From the NCBI GenBank assembly GCA_949987565.1, contig OX465107.1, positions 8,172,272 through 8,236,271 on the forward strand: 64,000 nt of DNA. The letters run 5' to 3'. Of this stretch, positions 31,801 through 42,254 are shown in pieces; position 1 is the stretch's first letter, and each line of letters opens with the position of its first letter. The notes below the pieces were generated by a model. The model searched no databases and was not told the DNA's origin. It saw nothing but the letters and a program-made list of their open reading frames with translations. The position numbers were made by a program, and so were the translations under genes. This DNA is from Luidia sarsii (taxonomy: Eukaryota > Echinodermata > Asteroidea > Paxillosida > Luidiidae).

Positions 31801-33667
31801 TCACAGATTGCATCAAGAATGACTTATAAAGCACTGTAATGCATGCCTGTGACCTGTGTACTCGGGAAAACTCCTAAATATACATGACAGCTAACCGCTT
31901 TGCACATGTTGGAGTGCAGTTGCATTGTGTTTGTGTGTCTAGCATGATTTTGACCCCAGAGGTGGGAAGTTTTCGTGACATACCTGAGGACAGGTGGCCC
32001 ATCAAAGTGGTGAGGTGGGCCACCGCACAGTTTAACATGCAGGGCAAACCTAGCCTCAACGGCGCTAAAGCTATATCAAAGAAATATCTGTATTTATAGA
32101 GTTAAATTTAGACCCCTCTCTCACTCTGTGTGATGCTGACAAATGACTCACTCACTTGAAAAGTTTAAGAATTTGAGGGCCAATCTTTTAAGGTTGGAGA
32201 GCCAGAAGTTTAAATTCTTCTCTCTATGAACGTCTGTGCCTGCGAGTATCGAAATATTAGCTAGTGGACATGTATGGCTTTGAGAGAGGTTTTGCTGGGA
32301 TTGAAAGCTTCAGCAGTCATATTTCACCAAACTCAATCGCAAGACAATGAGCGATGCACAGAAACCATACAGCCTATCACAACTTACCATGGATTATCCA
32401 TCGTAAGTTGATTTACGATGGATCATAAGGCCCTGTGAAATCGACCCCAGGCCATAAAAAAAGGGAAAAAGAATTTGCCCTGCTGACCCTCTCCTCTCCC
32501 AATTTAAAATCAAATCACATTTTCTGCTTCTTTCTTTGCTGTCATAACCTAATGTGAGATGCTTCCTAGTAGGTTGCAGAATCCTTACTGGCTTATAAGA
32601 CCAAAATGCAAATCATACATATGTATAGCGCCTGATGTATCGATCCTAGCAAGGACTAGGTCTCTGACATTATGAAAGGTCCTGCTAGGGTTGAAATGTG
32701 CGGTCCCCCTCAGTTTTGAGATGCTTCCTTGAAAATAGCTCCGACTGTCTGACATATATTGATGCGTTGGTATTTTTTCTGTGTCTCTTTCCTGTTGCAG
32801 GTGGGAAATTTTTGAATATACTGATGCGATTTTGGTGCCACAGCACGGCATCGGAGGAGAGTGATAAAGGCGTAGTCGGTCTACGCTTTGGAAGCCCTCC
32901 CCCCGGCATGTCAGAGGAGGAATTCAAGAACATGGGAAGTGTCATCAGCTGTACATACGAGTGAGTAGATGCTGCAGACGCCTAGCTGAGTGATTCAAGG
33001 AAGGATGTGGAGTTATCCAACAGAGCAACAGCGTTGCAAATTGCTTGCTTGCTGAAACGAATCTTGAAAACAGAGAGTGCCTACTCCTTTGCTCCTAGCA
33101 ATCCCGTATTCAAATGCAAAGGGGATGGCATTTGAGAAAGACTTTGCTGGGATCTAAGTGTCAACATTTAAAATAATAGAAGACCCTTGGTGTTTTATAG
33201 ACTAGGTGGTTTGAAGAAAAGAAGCTATTTGGGGCTCAGTTGTAACTTGTTGCCCTTCAGCCTAGAAAAAGAAAACCCCATGACTAATCAGATGTTGGTT
33301 GTGCGGGTGGTATTGATGGTTGATGATGATTGATGATTGATGTGTAGACGTTGGCAATAGGGGTGTAGAGTGGTGAGGTTGATCCTGGTGATCAGCAGTT
33401 AGGATGGGAACAAAGATGATGGCAACAGTGGTTATGACAATGATGAAGACAAGAAAATTAAAGTACCGGTAATGTAAAGAAATGGACTTCCAAATGCCTG
33501 CAAAACCAATCAAAGTGATTTACCTCTCTGCTCGTCCCATTGTGTCCTTGCCCAGATTCCATCGGGACTTCTCAGCGGGGATATCCCCCACCTGGACCGT
33601 GACTTACATCCAGCACGGCAAGTGGTTGAACAGTGAGGCAAGATGGCTGCCCAAGGAGTGGTCATGA
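28813..33667 (+). CDS. MAIP1: MAIP1, matrix AAA-peptidase interacting protein 1, five coding exons
   Basis: The human protein (formerly C2orf47) is a mitochondrial matrix factor. It binds the m-AAA protease and helps sort and mature EMRE, the calcium-uniporter subunit. Exons 28813-29247, 30832-30903, 31297-31423, 32801-32960 and 33556-33667 total 906 nt, or 301 aa; human is 291. All borders are GT-AG and phases join correctly. Diagnostic segments are VFVAIPNPFKIVRNKIYFWM, IRAYFDAEFSAEDFIDGAKQ, VHYDEKGGKFLNILMRFW and SPTWTVTYIQHGKWL, which align along the human protein. Residues 1-45 are basic and hydroxylated with few acidic residues, as expected of a mitochondrial presequence. Intron 1 carries a 638-bp fold-back transposon. 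TYW5 lies divergently on the other side of the serpins. Confidence 0.93.
29577..30214. mobile_element. 638-bp fold-back transposon with 9-bp target duplication (MULE-like), in MAIP1 intron 1
   Basis: Near-perfect arms of roughly 300 nt begin TACCCCCAGAACTGTGGGG and are reversed at the right end. The direct repeat CGCAAGAGG flanks both sides (29568-29576 and 30215-30223). Very long inverted repeats with a 9-bp duplication are typical of Mutator-like elements. There is no transposase. The two mirrored open frames (29561-29773 minus, 29796-30302 plus) simply reflect the palindrome. Confidence 0.88.
31605..31830 (+). repeat. Interspersed repeat with histone-type stem-loop, copy 4 (MAIP1 intron)
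   Basis: The best long copy. It reads 'tctcctgaagacgagcagag', 'aaaacgtttagttcctcc', hairpin ggttcttttcagaacc plus acac (31684-31699), then 'acatggtgtcaccgcaaacc' and 'accttcaaatctcat'. It aligns with 11755-11935. Confidence 0.65.
32330..32450 (+). repeat. Interspersed repeat (GATGAGCGATGCAC family), copy 2 (MAIP1 intron)
   Basis: 'aatgagcgatgcacagaaac', 'catacagcctatcacaact', then 'catcgtaagttgatttacgatgg', which is an internal inverted repeat. It matches 41670-41800. Confidence 0.65.
32632..32715. mobile_element. Hairpin family fold-back, diverged copy (MAIP1 intron)
   Basis: 'atcgatcctagcaaggac' and 'aaaggtcctgctagggttga' form a partly paired stem-loop of the family seen intact at 16589-16687. 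Confidence 0.65.
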
Positions 33668-34049
33668 ACATGGTCACAATGGTCACGTTGTGTGTGAACA
33701 GCAGCTCTCCTCAAGATCCCTTCTGCATCTGCCAAGAATCACTTTCACGTTCACGTTCCACTCATACAAACCCAAATGTGAAGCAGTCACACAATGCATT
33801 GCTTCAATCGTCATCATTCAGTGTGATCTCACAAATTTAGTTCTTATTTCACATGGCTGTTTTCTGAAAGTTGGGCCGAAAAAGGCCTGTTGGACCTCCG
33901 GGCTGGATCCACCGAAGGGTAACTATTTTAACTGGCCCTTATTCTGTATCAAAAAGTGCCCACCTTGAAGGCTTTTCCCATTTTCCCAATAACTTGAATG
34001 CTTCTGACTGGACCCCCCCCCCCACCACATTAAAGATAGTTCACTATTT

Positions 34050-34190
34050 ATGTATGTATGGATTGCTCAGGTGGTATTTTAGAGCCAGAGGTTTCGGGTT
34101 CAAGTCACAGTCCAATCCAATTTTCTGTGCTATTTTTTGAATTGCCTTAACATTTCCTAGTCAGTCGTTTCTTTTCTTTTTTGATTGCCA
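34050..34190 (+). mobile_element. tRNA-derived SINE, family A
   Basis: 'tggattgctcaggtgg' (A box), 'agagccagaggtttc', 'gggttcaagtcacagtccaa' (B box), then a T-rich tail. It is in the same orientation as the 41120 copy. Confidence 0.65.
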
Positions 34191-34984
34191 ACAATTTTTT
34201 AACTTTGAGATGTCATAACCGAGCAACTGGTTTTGAAAACTTTGTTTGCTCTCATTTTAATTCCCCGTGTTATCTTAACTCAAATAGAATGCAATGTTGT
34301 TGTATGAAATTTCTTTGGCCAACACAAGGAGTATACAGATTAACATAAAGTGTTTTTGGAATACGAGTTCTGAGCCTAGTCCTTGTTTTTCATTGATAAA
34401 TTGAATTTCGTTTTCAGGTAAGAAAATTTATGGGTACAATTCTGAATGGTTTATGACACGAAAAAAGCACGGTTGATAAAGAGCGTATTAAGTGGTTTAT
34501 TATTGAGATTACTTACTCTCATTATCTTGCCTTTGAATATTTTTTTGTCAAACTTCGTTTGAGAAAACCCCAAGTTCCCTTCGAAATGTATGGACAGCGC
34601 CCTCTGTAGTCGAGACGGGTATTTTGATTATGGCGCGCATTGGTCCTCGTGTTTCGTTCGACCGCCCTTCGTTGCTAGGACTTTAGTTTCCACTCCACTC
34701 CAAACTGCTTAAGGCAATGGAGTGCATTTACAGGCTGTCTGCCTAGGCCTTTTGAAATGAATATTAAACTTTGACCGTGTAAACCATTTTTACAAAGAAT
34801 TATCAATTATTCTTGGCATTCTTGATAAAGCGTTTCACCCGAAAAATTGACCCCGCAGACTGTTTTTGTTGTCGCTGAGAATATCAATTTGATTTGGATT
34901 TGCCTTTTCACGAAGTGTTTTGTTATTGCTGCATGTTCATTGCTGTTCTTGACTTTTATGTTTAACTTGAGTGAACCATGGGTA

Positions 34985-35060
34985 TAGCTAGCTCGGGCTG
35001 GATTCGAACGCGCGTCTTTCTCGCCGTCGAGCACACCTCGATCAGTCGGGTAACAGAGAT
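34985..35060 (-). repeat. tRNA-derived fragment, family B
   Basis: On the minus strand 'gcgttcgaatccagcccgag' is a strong B box within a tRNA-like 3' half, preceded by 'tgctcgacggcgagaaagac'. The A-box half is poor, so a decayed element is more likely than a working tRNA gene. Confidence 0.45.
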
Positions 35061-36787
35061 GGCACCGTTGTGATGTCTCCTCAGTCCGGTAACGTGTTAG
35101 CTTAATCGAAGCGATCCATTGATTAATGAGAGCGTGTGTCCATTTTGTTGCTTCTGACGGTGGATCTATAATGTGGGCGCGTCGTGGCCTTCGCCCATCA
35201 GTGGGAGAGTTTGGAGACCTTCTGGGATAAGAGACAGGTTTTTGTTTGGCGTTGAAAAAGGTCTTGCCGGGATTGAAACGTCAGGTCCTGTTAATTCGTG
35301 GTTTTAGTTGAAAAAAAACCACCCCAATATTTGTTTATTGTCATTTTCTTGTGACGTGATGTTGAAGATACTGGATTACGCTCGGATTGACTTAAGCAGA
35401 CGGTTCACGTTGAATGTGTGTTTTGGTTTTAGTCCACCTATCGGTATTTTGAAGTTGGCTGTATAGCTTTTATTTTCAGATTTAGTTAGATACTGTTTGT
35501 GGAATTCTCGGTCATGGGCAAACTGTGTGCTCCGGGGTTCTGTGTGTGATGCACATGCTTGCATGCTGCACAGAAATGCGCGTCAGTACTTTGCCCACAC
35601 CACACATTGCAACGGACATGAAAAATACATGTCTCCTCGAGCACATCGATTTATTTTTTACCTTTTTTTAAAGTGTTTTTTTTCTTCTTTCTTTTAGATG
35701 TAGAGTCAGCCATGCATGCGGCCAGTACTAAGGGGTTAACCTCCGGGCATCCCATCCCACCCCCATCCCTTCCCTTCCCTTGCCCGCGGATCGATAACCG
35801 TAGTAGACAGCGCTGTTGCCACTAACCAGCCCCTCAGTTAGTCCAATCAATCTGCAAATTTTTACCTGACTTTCCCCGAGGTTTACCGGTCTATACGCTG
35901 TCTACTTCGAATGCACCCCGGGGCAGAGAAATCGTCCCACCCACCTCCCCCCCCCCAAAAAAAAAAAGAAGGGGGAGAGGGAGTTACACCTTCGAACGGT
36001 CACTGAAGGTTTGGGATCTCATTTTTTTTTTTTTTTAATATTTCCTGTTATATTGTTCCCAACTCCGCTTGTTCTCTTGCATCGATCTGTTGATATAAAT
36101 TTGGTCTCGTAACGGGGTTTTTTCGTGCAAAAGGGATCGTCCAAAAGGGCTACGCTGTACTGAATGACAACCCTTTACATATTTTCATCCTTACCCGGCG
36201 AAACAGAGTCCGGTCTGCATACTTACACAAATCTCCCAAAACTCGTTTGCGGGATGTTGATCGTCGCAGACTCTTTCTCTTCACGAGCTCCAGCTTAGAG
36301 CTCGATTTGCAGTGTGTACTGTCTCGGTTTGTTAATAGGACTTTATTTGTTAAAACTCCGCGTTTGGGCAGTCGGTAGGAGTGACGTCATCTGGAGAAGT
36401 CCTCCGAGCACGTATTTTTTCTCCTTCGATTTTCCTCGCACATGATAGATCTTCTTTTTCCCCACAGGGACGAGCACTTTTCCGGTCAGTGGCACTCTCA
36501 AACGTAAAAAGGAAAAAAGAAAGAAAAGAAACCCCAAAGTAGTTCCACATTTGCCACCACCAAGTGAGGCGAAGCTAGATAGAAAATAAATGGTTTCCTA
36601 TCACGTGCCTCTGTAAGAATTCATCCGCCAACCAGTTTGCTCAGACAATTATTTGGGGCCGACTATATACCGTAACATATTTACCTATGTATGACTGAAA
36701 AGACTGCGAGTTTGTATTGAGTAGCCACGAATGAATCAAATTATACGCATGACATTAGAGCGTTGAAACGCGATTAGGAAGAGAAAT

Positions 36788-36816
36788 ACATGTACATGTA
36801 CATGTACACGTACAAC
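36788..36816. repeat. CATGTA short tandem run
   Basis: 'tacatgtacatgtacatgta' continuing to 'cacgtac'. It is self-complementary, and the same hexamer recurs at about 2000, 10820-10850, 20028 and 23840. Confidence 0.8.
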
Positions 36817-36980
36817 GAAATAAACGAATGTTGTTACTTTGGCACATTCGGATCTCATTTTGTAATGTTCGCTGTTGTGATTGGCATGTTATTTGATTCT
36901 TCGGTAAAATGGAGTCTACGAAACTGACTTATAGCAGTTTTTATTCAGAAATAAAAGTCACAAATAATTATTCTAAGTAC

Positions 36981-37174
36981 CTCGTCGCCGGTGGCTATTC
37001 ATGTCTCTGTACAATGTTTCTGCAATGATATCCCTACCAGTGCCTTTCCATGCCTTGACCGAACCATCTTCTATAAGAACAGTTTCAACTTGTAGAGGAT
37101 TTATCAATCCACAACGCAGCCTTGTTGTCTTCTGACAACCGCAGTTGGAGACGTTTCTTACCATGACTTTATTT
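36981..37174 (-). CDS. Candidate internal coding exon, unknown protein
   Basis: Minus-strand segment with a plausible branch point and acceptor (ctctaac to cttcttaaag) and a donor (GACGAG then gtactt). It gives about 64 uninterrupted codons in phase 2-in, 1-out: NKVMVRNVSNCGCQKTTRLR, then CGLINPLQVETVLIEDGSVK and AWKGTGRDIIAETLYRDM. The composition looks protein-like, with balanced charges and a Cys-x-Cys pair, and is unlike the surrounding random frames. I do not recognise the family, and no partner exon has been tied to it. It could also be an open frame from an old transposon. Confidence 0.3.
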
Positions 37175-37669
37175 CTTTAAGAAGAGAGTTGATATAATGG
37201 ATAGGTTAGAGAATACCGGCATCTGTTTTAGTTATTCTCATGTGAGTGCTTGAATTCTTAGTTGCTGTCAACAATGGGTTGGCCCATTTTTTGCTTAGTT
37301 ATAGTACTGGACGGCCTACCGGTACTTTATGAGCTGAATTTGGTCACACTGCATAGTCTATTGTTCTCGTGTTCACACTAAACAAGATCTGAACTCCTTT
37401 AAGGATAATCATTATTTTATCATATTAAATTTATATACGAATTTCTTATTGCAGCGTACTGTGTGCTACCGTATCTCGTCCCGCTCTCTCTGCAGGAGAT
37501 TTGTAACCGCTTAAAAATCAATCTGTTGTATTTTTCTTTTTATTGTGGACGTGATGTATGAATGTATCTCCATAATGAAAAACGGTTGTTGCCATAGTTA
37601 TCAAAGTGTGTTATATGGGCTATGGCAATTATTGTCCAATCGCCTCTGTTTGAGTCCCCCGACCAAGCT

Positions 37670-37800
37670 AAGGTCGTTGACAGTTGTGGGTCATCGTAAC
37701 CCTTAGGGTTGTATAGGTCTGGTGGTGATGAGAGCAATAGTACGTTAATCTCGGGTTCAATCATCGGTCTAGTCAATTTTTCTTTGCTCTTTGTGTGTTT
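37670..37800 (+). mobile_element. tRNA-derived SINE, family A, diverged
   Basis: 'gtctggtggtgatgagagca', 'gtacgttaatctc', 'gggttcaatcatcggtctag', 'tcaatttttctttgctcttt'. The last two pieces match the family B box and tail at 41120-41250. Confidence 0.5.
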
Positions 37801-39171
37801 CAGAAAATACTGTGCAAATAATTTCCTATTCTCCTGAAATATATTTACCAATACTATTTTATTTGACATATACTTTTGTTACTGTTTTATTTGAATGATA
37901 TTGACTGGTATTAAAAGTACACTGCCGGCGTACATGCCTCATGACGCCCGATGATGTGCTGTGTCGCTAGGTATACTGTGTAGGTAGAGCTAAAACATTG
38001 ATATGATAGGGGACAAGTTATCGGCACAGAACGCATTATGTTGGAAGATTATGAGGTCAACTGTTGCACTCCGACGGCGATGGGTAAACGAGAAGGCGGG
38101 AAAATGAAATGGACGAGAGAGTCCATTGCACGTCATTGATCACAATGGGCGTCACGTCATGAATAATGAATTTACTGCATGCTACTCCGACGTGGTCACG
38201 GACTTATTGGCGTCGGATGCAGCCGTTGCTGGTTTAAATTACCCTGTCCATCGTGGCGGCAATAAAGCGACTCTTCGGCGTGTCACCGCAGCGATAAATT
38301 AGCCGTGTCGATTCGGCGAACCCACCCCGTCCTAACGATCCCAATTAAGCCACTTTGGAGTTAATAAATGAAGCCCTATACAGCATCTCGTCCCAAGCCA
38401 TGGAAAGTAAATGGAAGACGCAGTCTAATTGACGAAGTCACTGAATATTGAAGTCAATGAGTATTATCATTATCTTCAGGGGGTCGGCTGTATGCCGCAT
38501 GCAGTCCCCCAACAACCTTCATAAAGGTTAGGGGCTGTACACAGAGGCCAATGGCATTTACGAGCCCATCCTTGGAGCTTTGCATTGCCTCTGTGTTAAC
38601 GTCTTCACTTCCGAGAGAAGACCGGGCCTCATTTATCAAGATGATTCACAAGAATGAGACAGTCATCGGTGATGGCTAGTGCTCCGAGTGCCTCTCGCAT
38701 GATGCATCAATACAGACAGGGGATACATTCTCATTTTGCAGCGTATGGAGTCATGATGGGACTAGGTAACAGCGCGGGGATGAACTTAAAGAGATGGACG
38801 GTGTTTGAGTGAGGAGAACGGATTATGCGTTTACTCTTGGGAGCCTCCTCGTGGAAGCTGGTAGCAAAAGGAGCCCTTGAGGCTATCTTCAAACTGACTA
38901 CCTGTCCTTATTTACTGACTGCGGCTGCAAATAACGCGCGAGTCTAGGTGTGGGGTTCTTTGCCGCAGTATAGGGCGAGTTCCTTAGACTCGCGTGCAAC
39001 GTAAAGCCGCATAACCGACCTTGTCTTGCCCCCTTCGAGATTAAAAGATATGAAGAGTTTGGTCATTCCCGCTTCTATACATGCTGGGTTCATTGTGGGG
39101 TCCTATCTGCTCGCCCTGCTTGTCCTGTGGCAGGCGGACATTTATCGGCCGCTTAGCTTAGAGATTGTCGT

Positions 39172-39190
39172 CACGTGTTTATTGACGTCA
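39172..39190. promoter_or_regulatory. Clustered E-box, Fox-like and CRE motifs
   Basis: CACGTG (39172-39177) runs into a TGTTTATTG Fox-like site and a full CRE, TGACGTCA (39183-39190). This is a sequence match only; the function is inferred. Confidence 0.3.
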
Positions 39191-39286
39191 TGCAGACGGT
39201 AGCTCGCTTGGGATCGATGCGTTGCGTTCAAGGGCGGCAGGGTTCGAACACGCTATATAGCTTTTGGGACTTGCTAATCGTTGTTT

Positions 39287-39665
39287 AAAGGCCAATACAA
39301 TATTGGGAAGGTCGGAAACTATCGATGTCCACAAATTCCCTTCTAATTTACACAGTTTGTAGATGATAGATGTTTGTCATGATAGAATCCTCATGTTGAA
39401 ATCTTGCGGTCTGGGATATGCTGTTCTTCTCGAGAAATCTTCACACAAGCATCGACAAATAGTTTTTTACTCGCGAGTAATAAACTATTTTGTACACTAC
39501 AGAACGGTGCGAAAACCGTGACGTTTTTTTGCCTTTCTTCTTTATTAGGTTACCGGTACCATTTGAGATAAAACCTTCGCAGGCTTTCTTTTTTGAATGT
39601 TTAATGGTTTAACACAAACTGTAGCAATCTTTTGACTTTTACCAATGTTGTATATAGGCCCTTTG
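39287..39665 (+). mobile_element. MITE family 1, copy C
   Basis: About 379 bp with imperfect terminal inverted repeats (aaaggccaatacaatattgg, and reversed at the right end aaagggcctatatacaacat). It is the copy with the clearest ends. Confidence 0.8.
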
Positions 39666-41119
39666 ATAATCGTGGGTGGCTTGGCCTCACGTGATCGCCC
39701 ACACCCCCAAATTACCGCCGCCCATTCGAACTGAAACTCCCACACAGAAAACTCATCACTCACATCACATCAAGGAATCACCGGATTGCTTGGTCACGCA
39801 GTGCTACACCCGGTGGAAGTGAGCGTATACTACCAAGACACGTATTTCCTTTGAAACCTGTTGCGCTCCTGTGTTATCACAAGCATCGACACTTGAGCAT
39901 TATAGCCATTCTTTACTGTTTGTATCACAAACCATGCATCAGCCAAGGTGGGTCAAGGTTGTTATTTCAACAATTGAAGTTATCATAAATGTTGGACCTT
40001 GTGTCTACTGGTAGTGACTGTGTGGCTATAGCCCTAGATGTGTTTTAGAGAAAAAAAAAACTTGTAACAGAGCGAACATAGACGAACAGCGTCCCTCTTT
40101 AACCCCCCCCCCCCCGACTATTTAGTCAAAACATTTGTGCTTAAACTAAATTTTGCCGTCTTTCAAGAGACACTCATCAATATCGCGGTTCCCTTTTAGA
40201 TAACAGTGTATGCAGGCTCTTCCGGCATGGCGTCAAAGGAAGACGCATGCATGCGTGTATCACATTTCGGAAGTCAAGACAAGTAACTGCACGCCCACCT
40301 CTTGTATAAACAAACCCTCATTCCATCACGGACCCATCTCGCCCAGTGTTATTCTTGTTGTTGATATAATGCTGGAAAAAAAAGTTGGTAATGTTCAATG
40401 TGGGCACGGCGTCGCCGGAGAAGGATCGATCGCGCCATTCTCACCCACGTGCCAAGGCGTGCCGTCCATTGGTCATCGCTGGAGTGTTCTAATAATTGAT
40501 TGCTGTCAATCCGTTATTACGGCGGGATGCACTCTGAATTCGATTGGTGCTGGCTTCTCTTATGCTTTTTTTGTTTGGTGTGGACTTTGTGGCTTGTTGC
40601 CAGGGTTGCGGGTACATTATGGCGTCCTTCCATTCGAAAATCTCAAGCTCCATCACGAGCAGGGGGGCAGGATGCTTCCGTTTTAAACCGGTCGAGTTAT
40701 TATTTTGGGGGTGGGAGCACAGCCGCACGAAGCCGCCCCACGTTCTCACTTCCTAAGTCATTAAGCTTTTTTTTTTTGGGGGGGGGGTTCTGCCCGAGTG
40801 GGCGGCGGCGTGTTTTCGTGCCTTTGTGTGGATAGTTTTCGGTCTGGTCTGGAGCAAAGTCTTAACTTTGATGTACCGACGGGGAACTCATCAAGTGTCT
40901 GGAGGACTGTTTTCCCCTCTCACGCCGGCTGATAATGCGCTTAAATAGGACCGTGCGCTCTAATCTGCCCGCTAAGAAATACCCGATGTGCAAAAGGAAG
41001 GGAATGCACTGTAATTATGGAGCGAAAAAACAGGATGCATGGTTTAACGAATGGTTTAACGAATCCACTCCTCTCCCTATAATTAAAGGGATTGTATCCA
41101 ATATCAGCGCTGTTGCCCC

Positions 41120-41250
41120 TCTGAACTATCCTGCCAAGCTCAGGTGGTAAGAGCGCTGGTACGCTAAACTAGAGGTCTCGGGTTCAAGTCTCGATCTAGT
41201 CAATTTTGTTTCTTTGTCATTTTCTTTGCCATTTTCTTTGCATCCTTAAG
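41120..41250 (+). mobile_element. tRNA-derived SINE, family A, well-preserved head
   Basis: 'ccaagctcaggtggtaagag' (A box), 'cgctggtacgctaaactaga', 'ggtctcgggttcaagtctcg' (B box), 'atctagtcaattttg', and then 'tttctttgccattttctttg' as tail. It clearly shows the tRNA ancestry of the family. Confidence 0.75.
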
Positions 41251-41584
41251 TTGTTTGTAAGTTCCCAGCCATTTCCCCCATAATTTGTTGCATTATATTC
41301 GGCGGTGAAACGGATGTCAGGTGTTTCAACAAATACCTTGGAATACTTCGGGTGCGAATCTCTGAGCTCATTTATTTCTTTGATCCGTGGTAATTTTTAC
41401 GAATCAAGTCGTACTTACCTTATTTCCCGAGTGTACAAGTACAGTCTTCGCTAAGGTGAGATTTTTTCACTATAGTATTTGTCAATTGTTATTTTTTTTA
41501 TTTCTTCAGGTGTAATAGGAAAGTAACACAGAAATGTCTCTCTCACTTAAATGACCCAAATGCGAATCTCCGAAATTTAAATCC

Positions 41585-41640
41585 GCCTGACATTTGGATC
41601 CTAGCAGGACCTTTCTCTTTGCGGAAGGTCCTGCGAGGGT
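41585..41640. mobile_element. Hairpin family fold-back, short copy
   Basis: 'ggatcctagcaggaccttt' and 'ggaaggtcctgcgagg' form a short stem-loop of the same family as 16589-16687. A (TA)n run follows. Confidence 0.6.
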
Positions 41641-41669
41641 ATATATATATATGAGGAGTCGATCTCACC

Positions 41670-41800
41670 TCACCCATCGTAAGTTACGATAAGTCGAAAG
41701 ACGATGAGCGATGCGCATGAAATCATACGGTGTATCACAACTAACGATGGGATAACAATCTTAAGTTGAGTAACGATGCACCGTAAGGCTTTGTGAAATA
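41670..41800 (+). repeat. Interspersed repeat (GATGAGCGATGCAC family), copy 3
   Basis: 'acgatgagcgatgcgcatga', 'aatcatacggtgtatcacaa', 'cttaagttgagtaacgatgc'. It begins 'catcgtaagttacgataagt', giving internal dyads. Confidence 0.65.
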
Positions 41801-42254
41801 CACTCCTCTCTGTCCCTCTAAATTTTCGATATATAATATATACACTGTATATGCAAGACTGTTTCTCTTTAGTGCCCGCTGTCCTATTTCCGTATAATTA
41901 CCCGCGAAAAGAGGTCATTTCGGCAGATGTTTCTTTTAGAATGGATTTCCCCTTTTCCAAGACTCAATGCCTTCACGGTGATGCTTTATCGACGAGCGTG
42001 CACCACTTTGCTATTCATCCACTGTAAAGACTGGCACTCAAGTGGGCGGGGGACTTTTGGAGTGTTGGGATCAAGTTTATGGGGAATTGGATTCCGAAAC
42101 AAGATAATGATCTTGCTACTGTGCAAATAGAACTGGGAGGGATGGCTAGTCCACGACAAGCCACAAACCTCCAGCCTCATTGGTGGTAGACTTCCTGTCA
42201 AATCTAACAGAACTACGATGGATAACTAGTCTGAAGCAAGGCTACAGACTGGTC

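Larger units (their letters stand above)
33668..36980. other. Downstream of MAIP1, no gene seen
   Basis: The MAIP1 3' UTR should begin here; the nearest poly(A)-like hexamer is ATTAAA at 34029-34034, after a poly-C run. The stretch also holds a SINE (34050-34190), a tRNA-derived fragment (34985-35060), half a hairpin element (35260-35310), a poly-C/poly-A run at about 35946-35965 and a CATGTA run at about 36788-36812. No coding exon is convincing. Confidence 0.5.
37175..42254. other. Gene-poor region with regulatory-like composition
   Basis: No coding exon stands out. It includes SINEs (37670-37800, 41120-41250), a MITE copy (39287-39665), poly-C and poly-G runs near 40102 and 40776, and two other repeat copies (41585-41800). 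The stretch 38.05-39.25 kb is unusually rich in CRE, E-box and TAAT-type motifs. The 158-codon frame at 40210-40686 has no support. Confidence 0.45.

Noticed and set aside
40210..40686. 158-codon plus-strand frame
   Set aside because: No recognisable domain or splice context, and composition expected of moderately GC-rich non-coding DNA.
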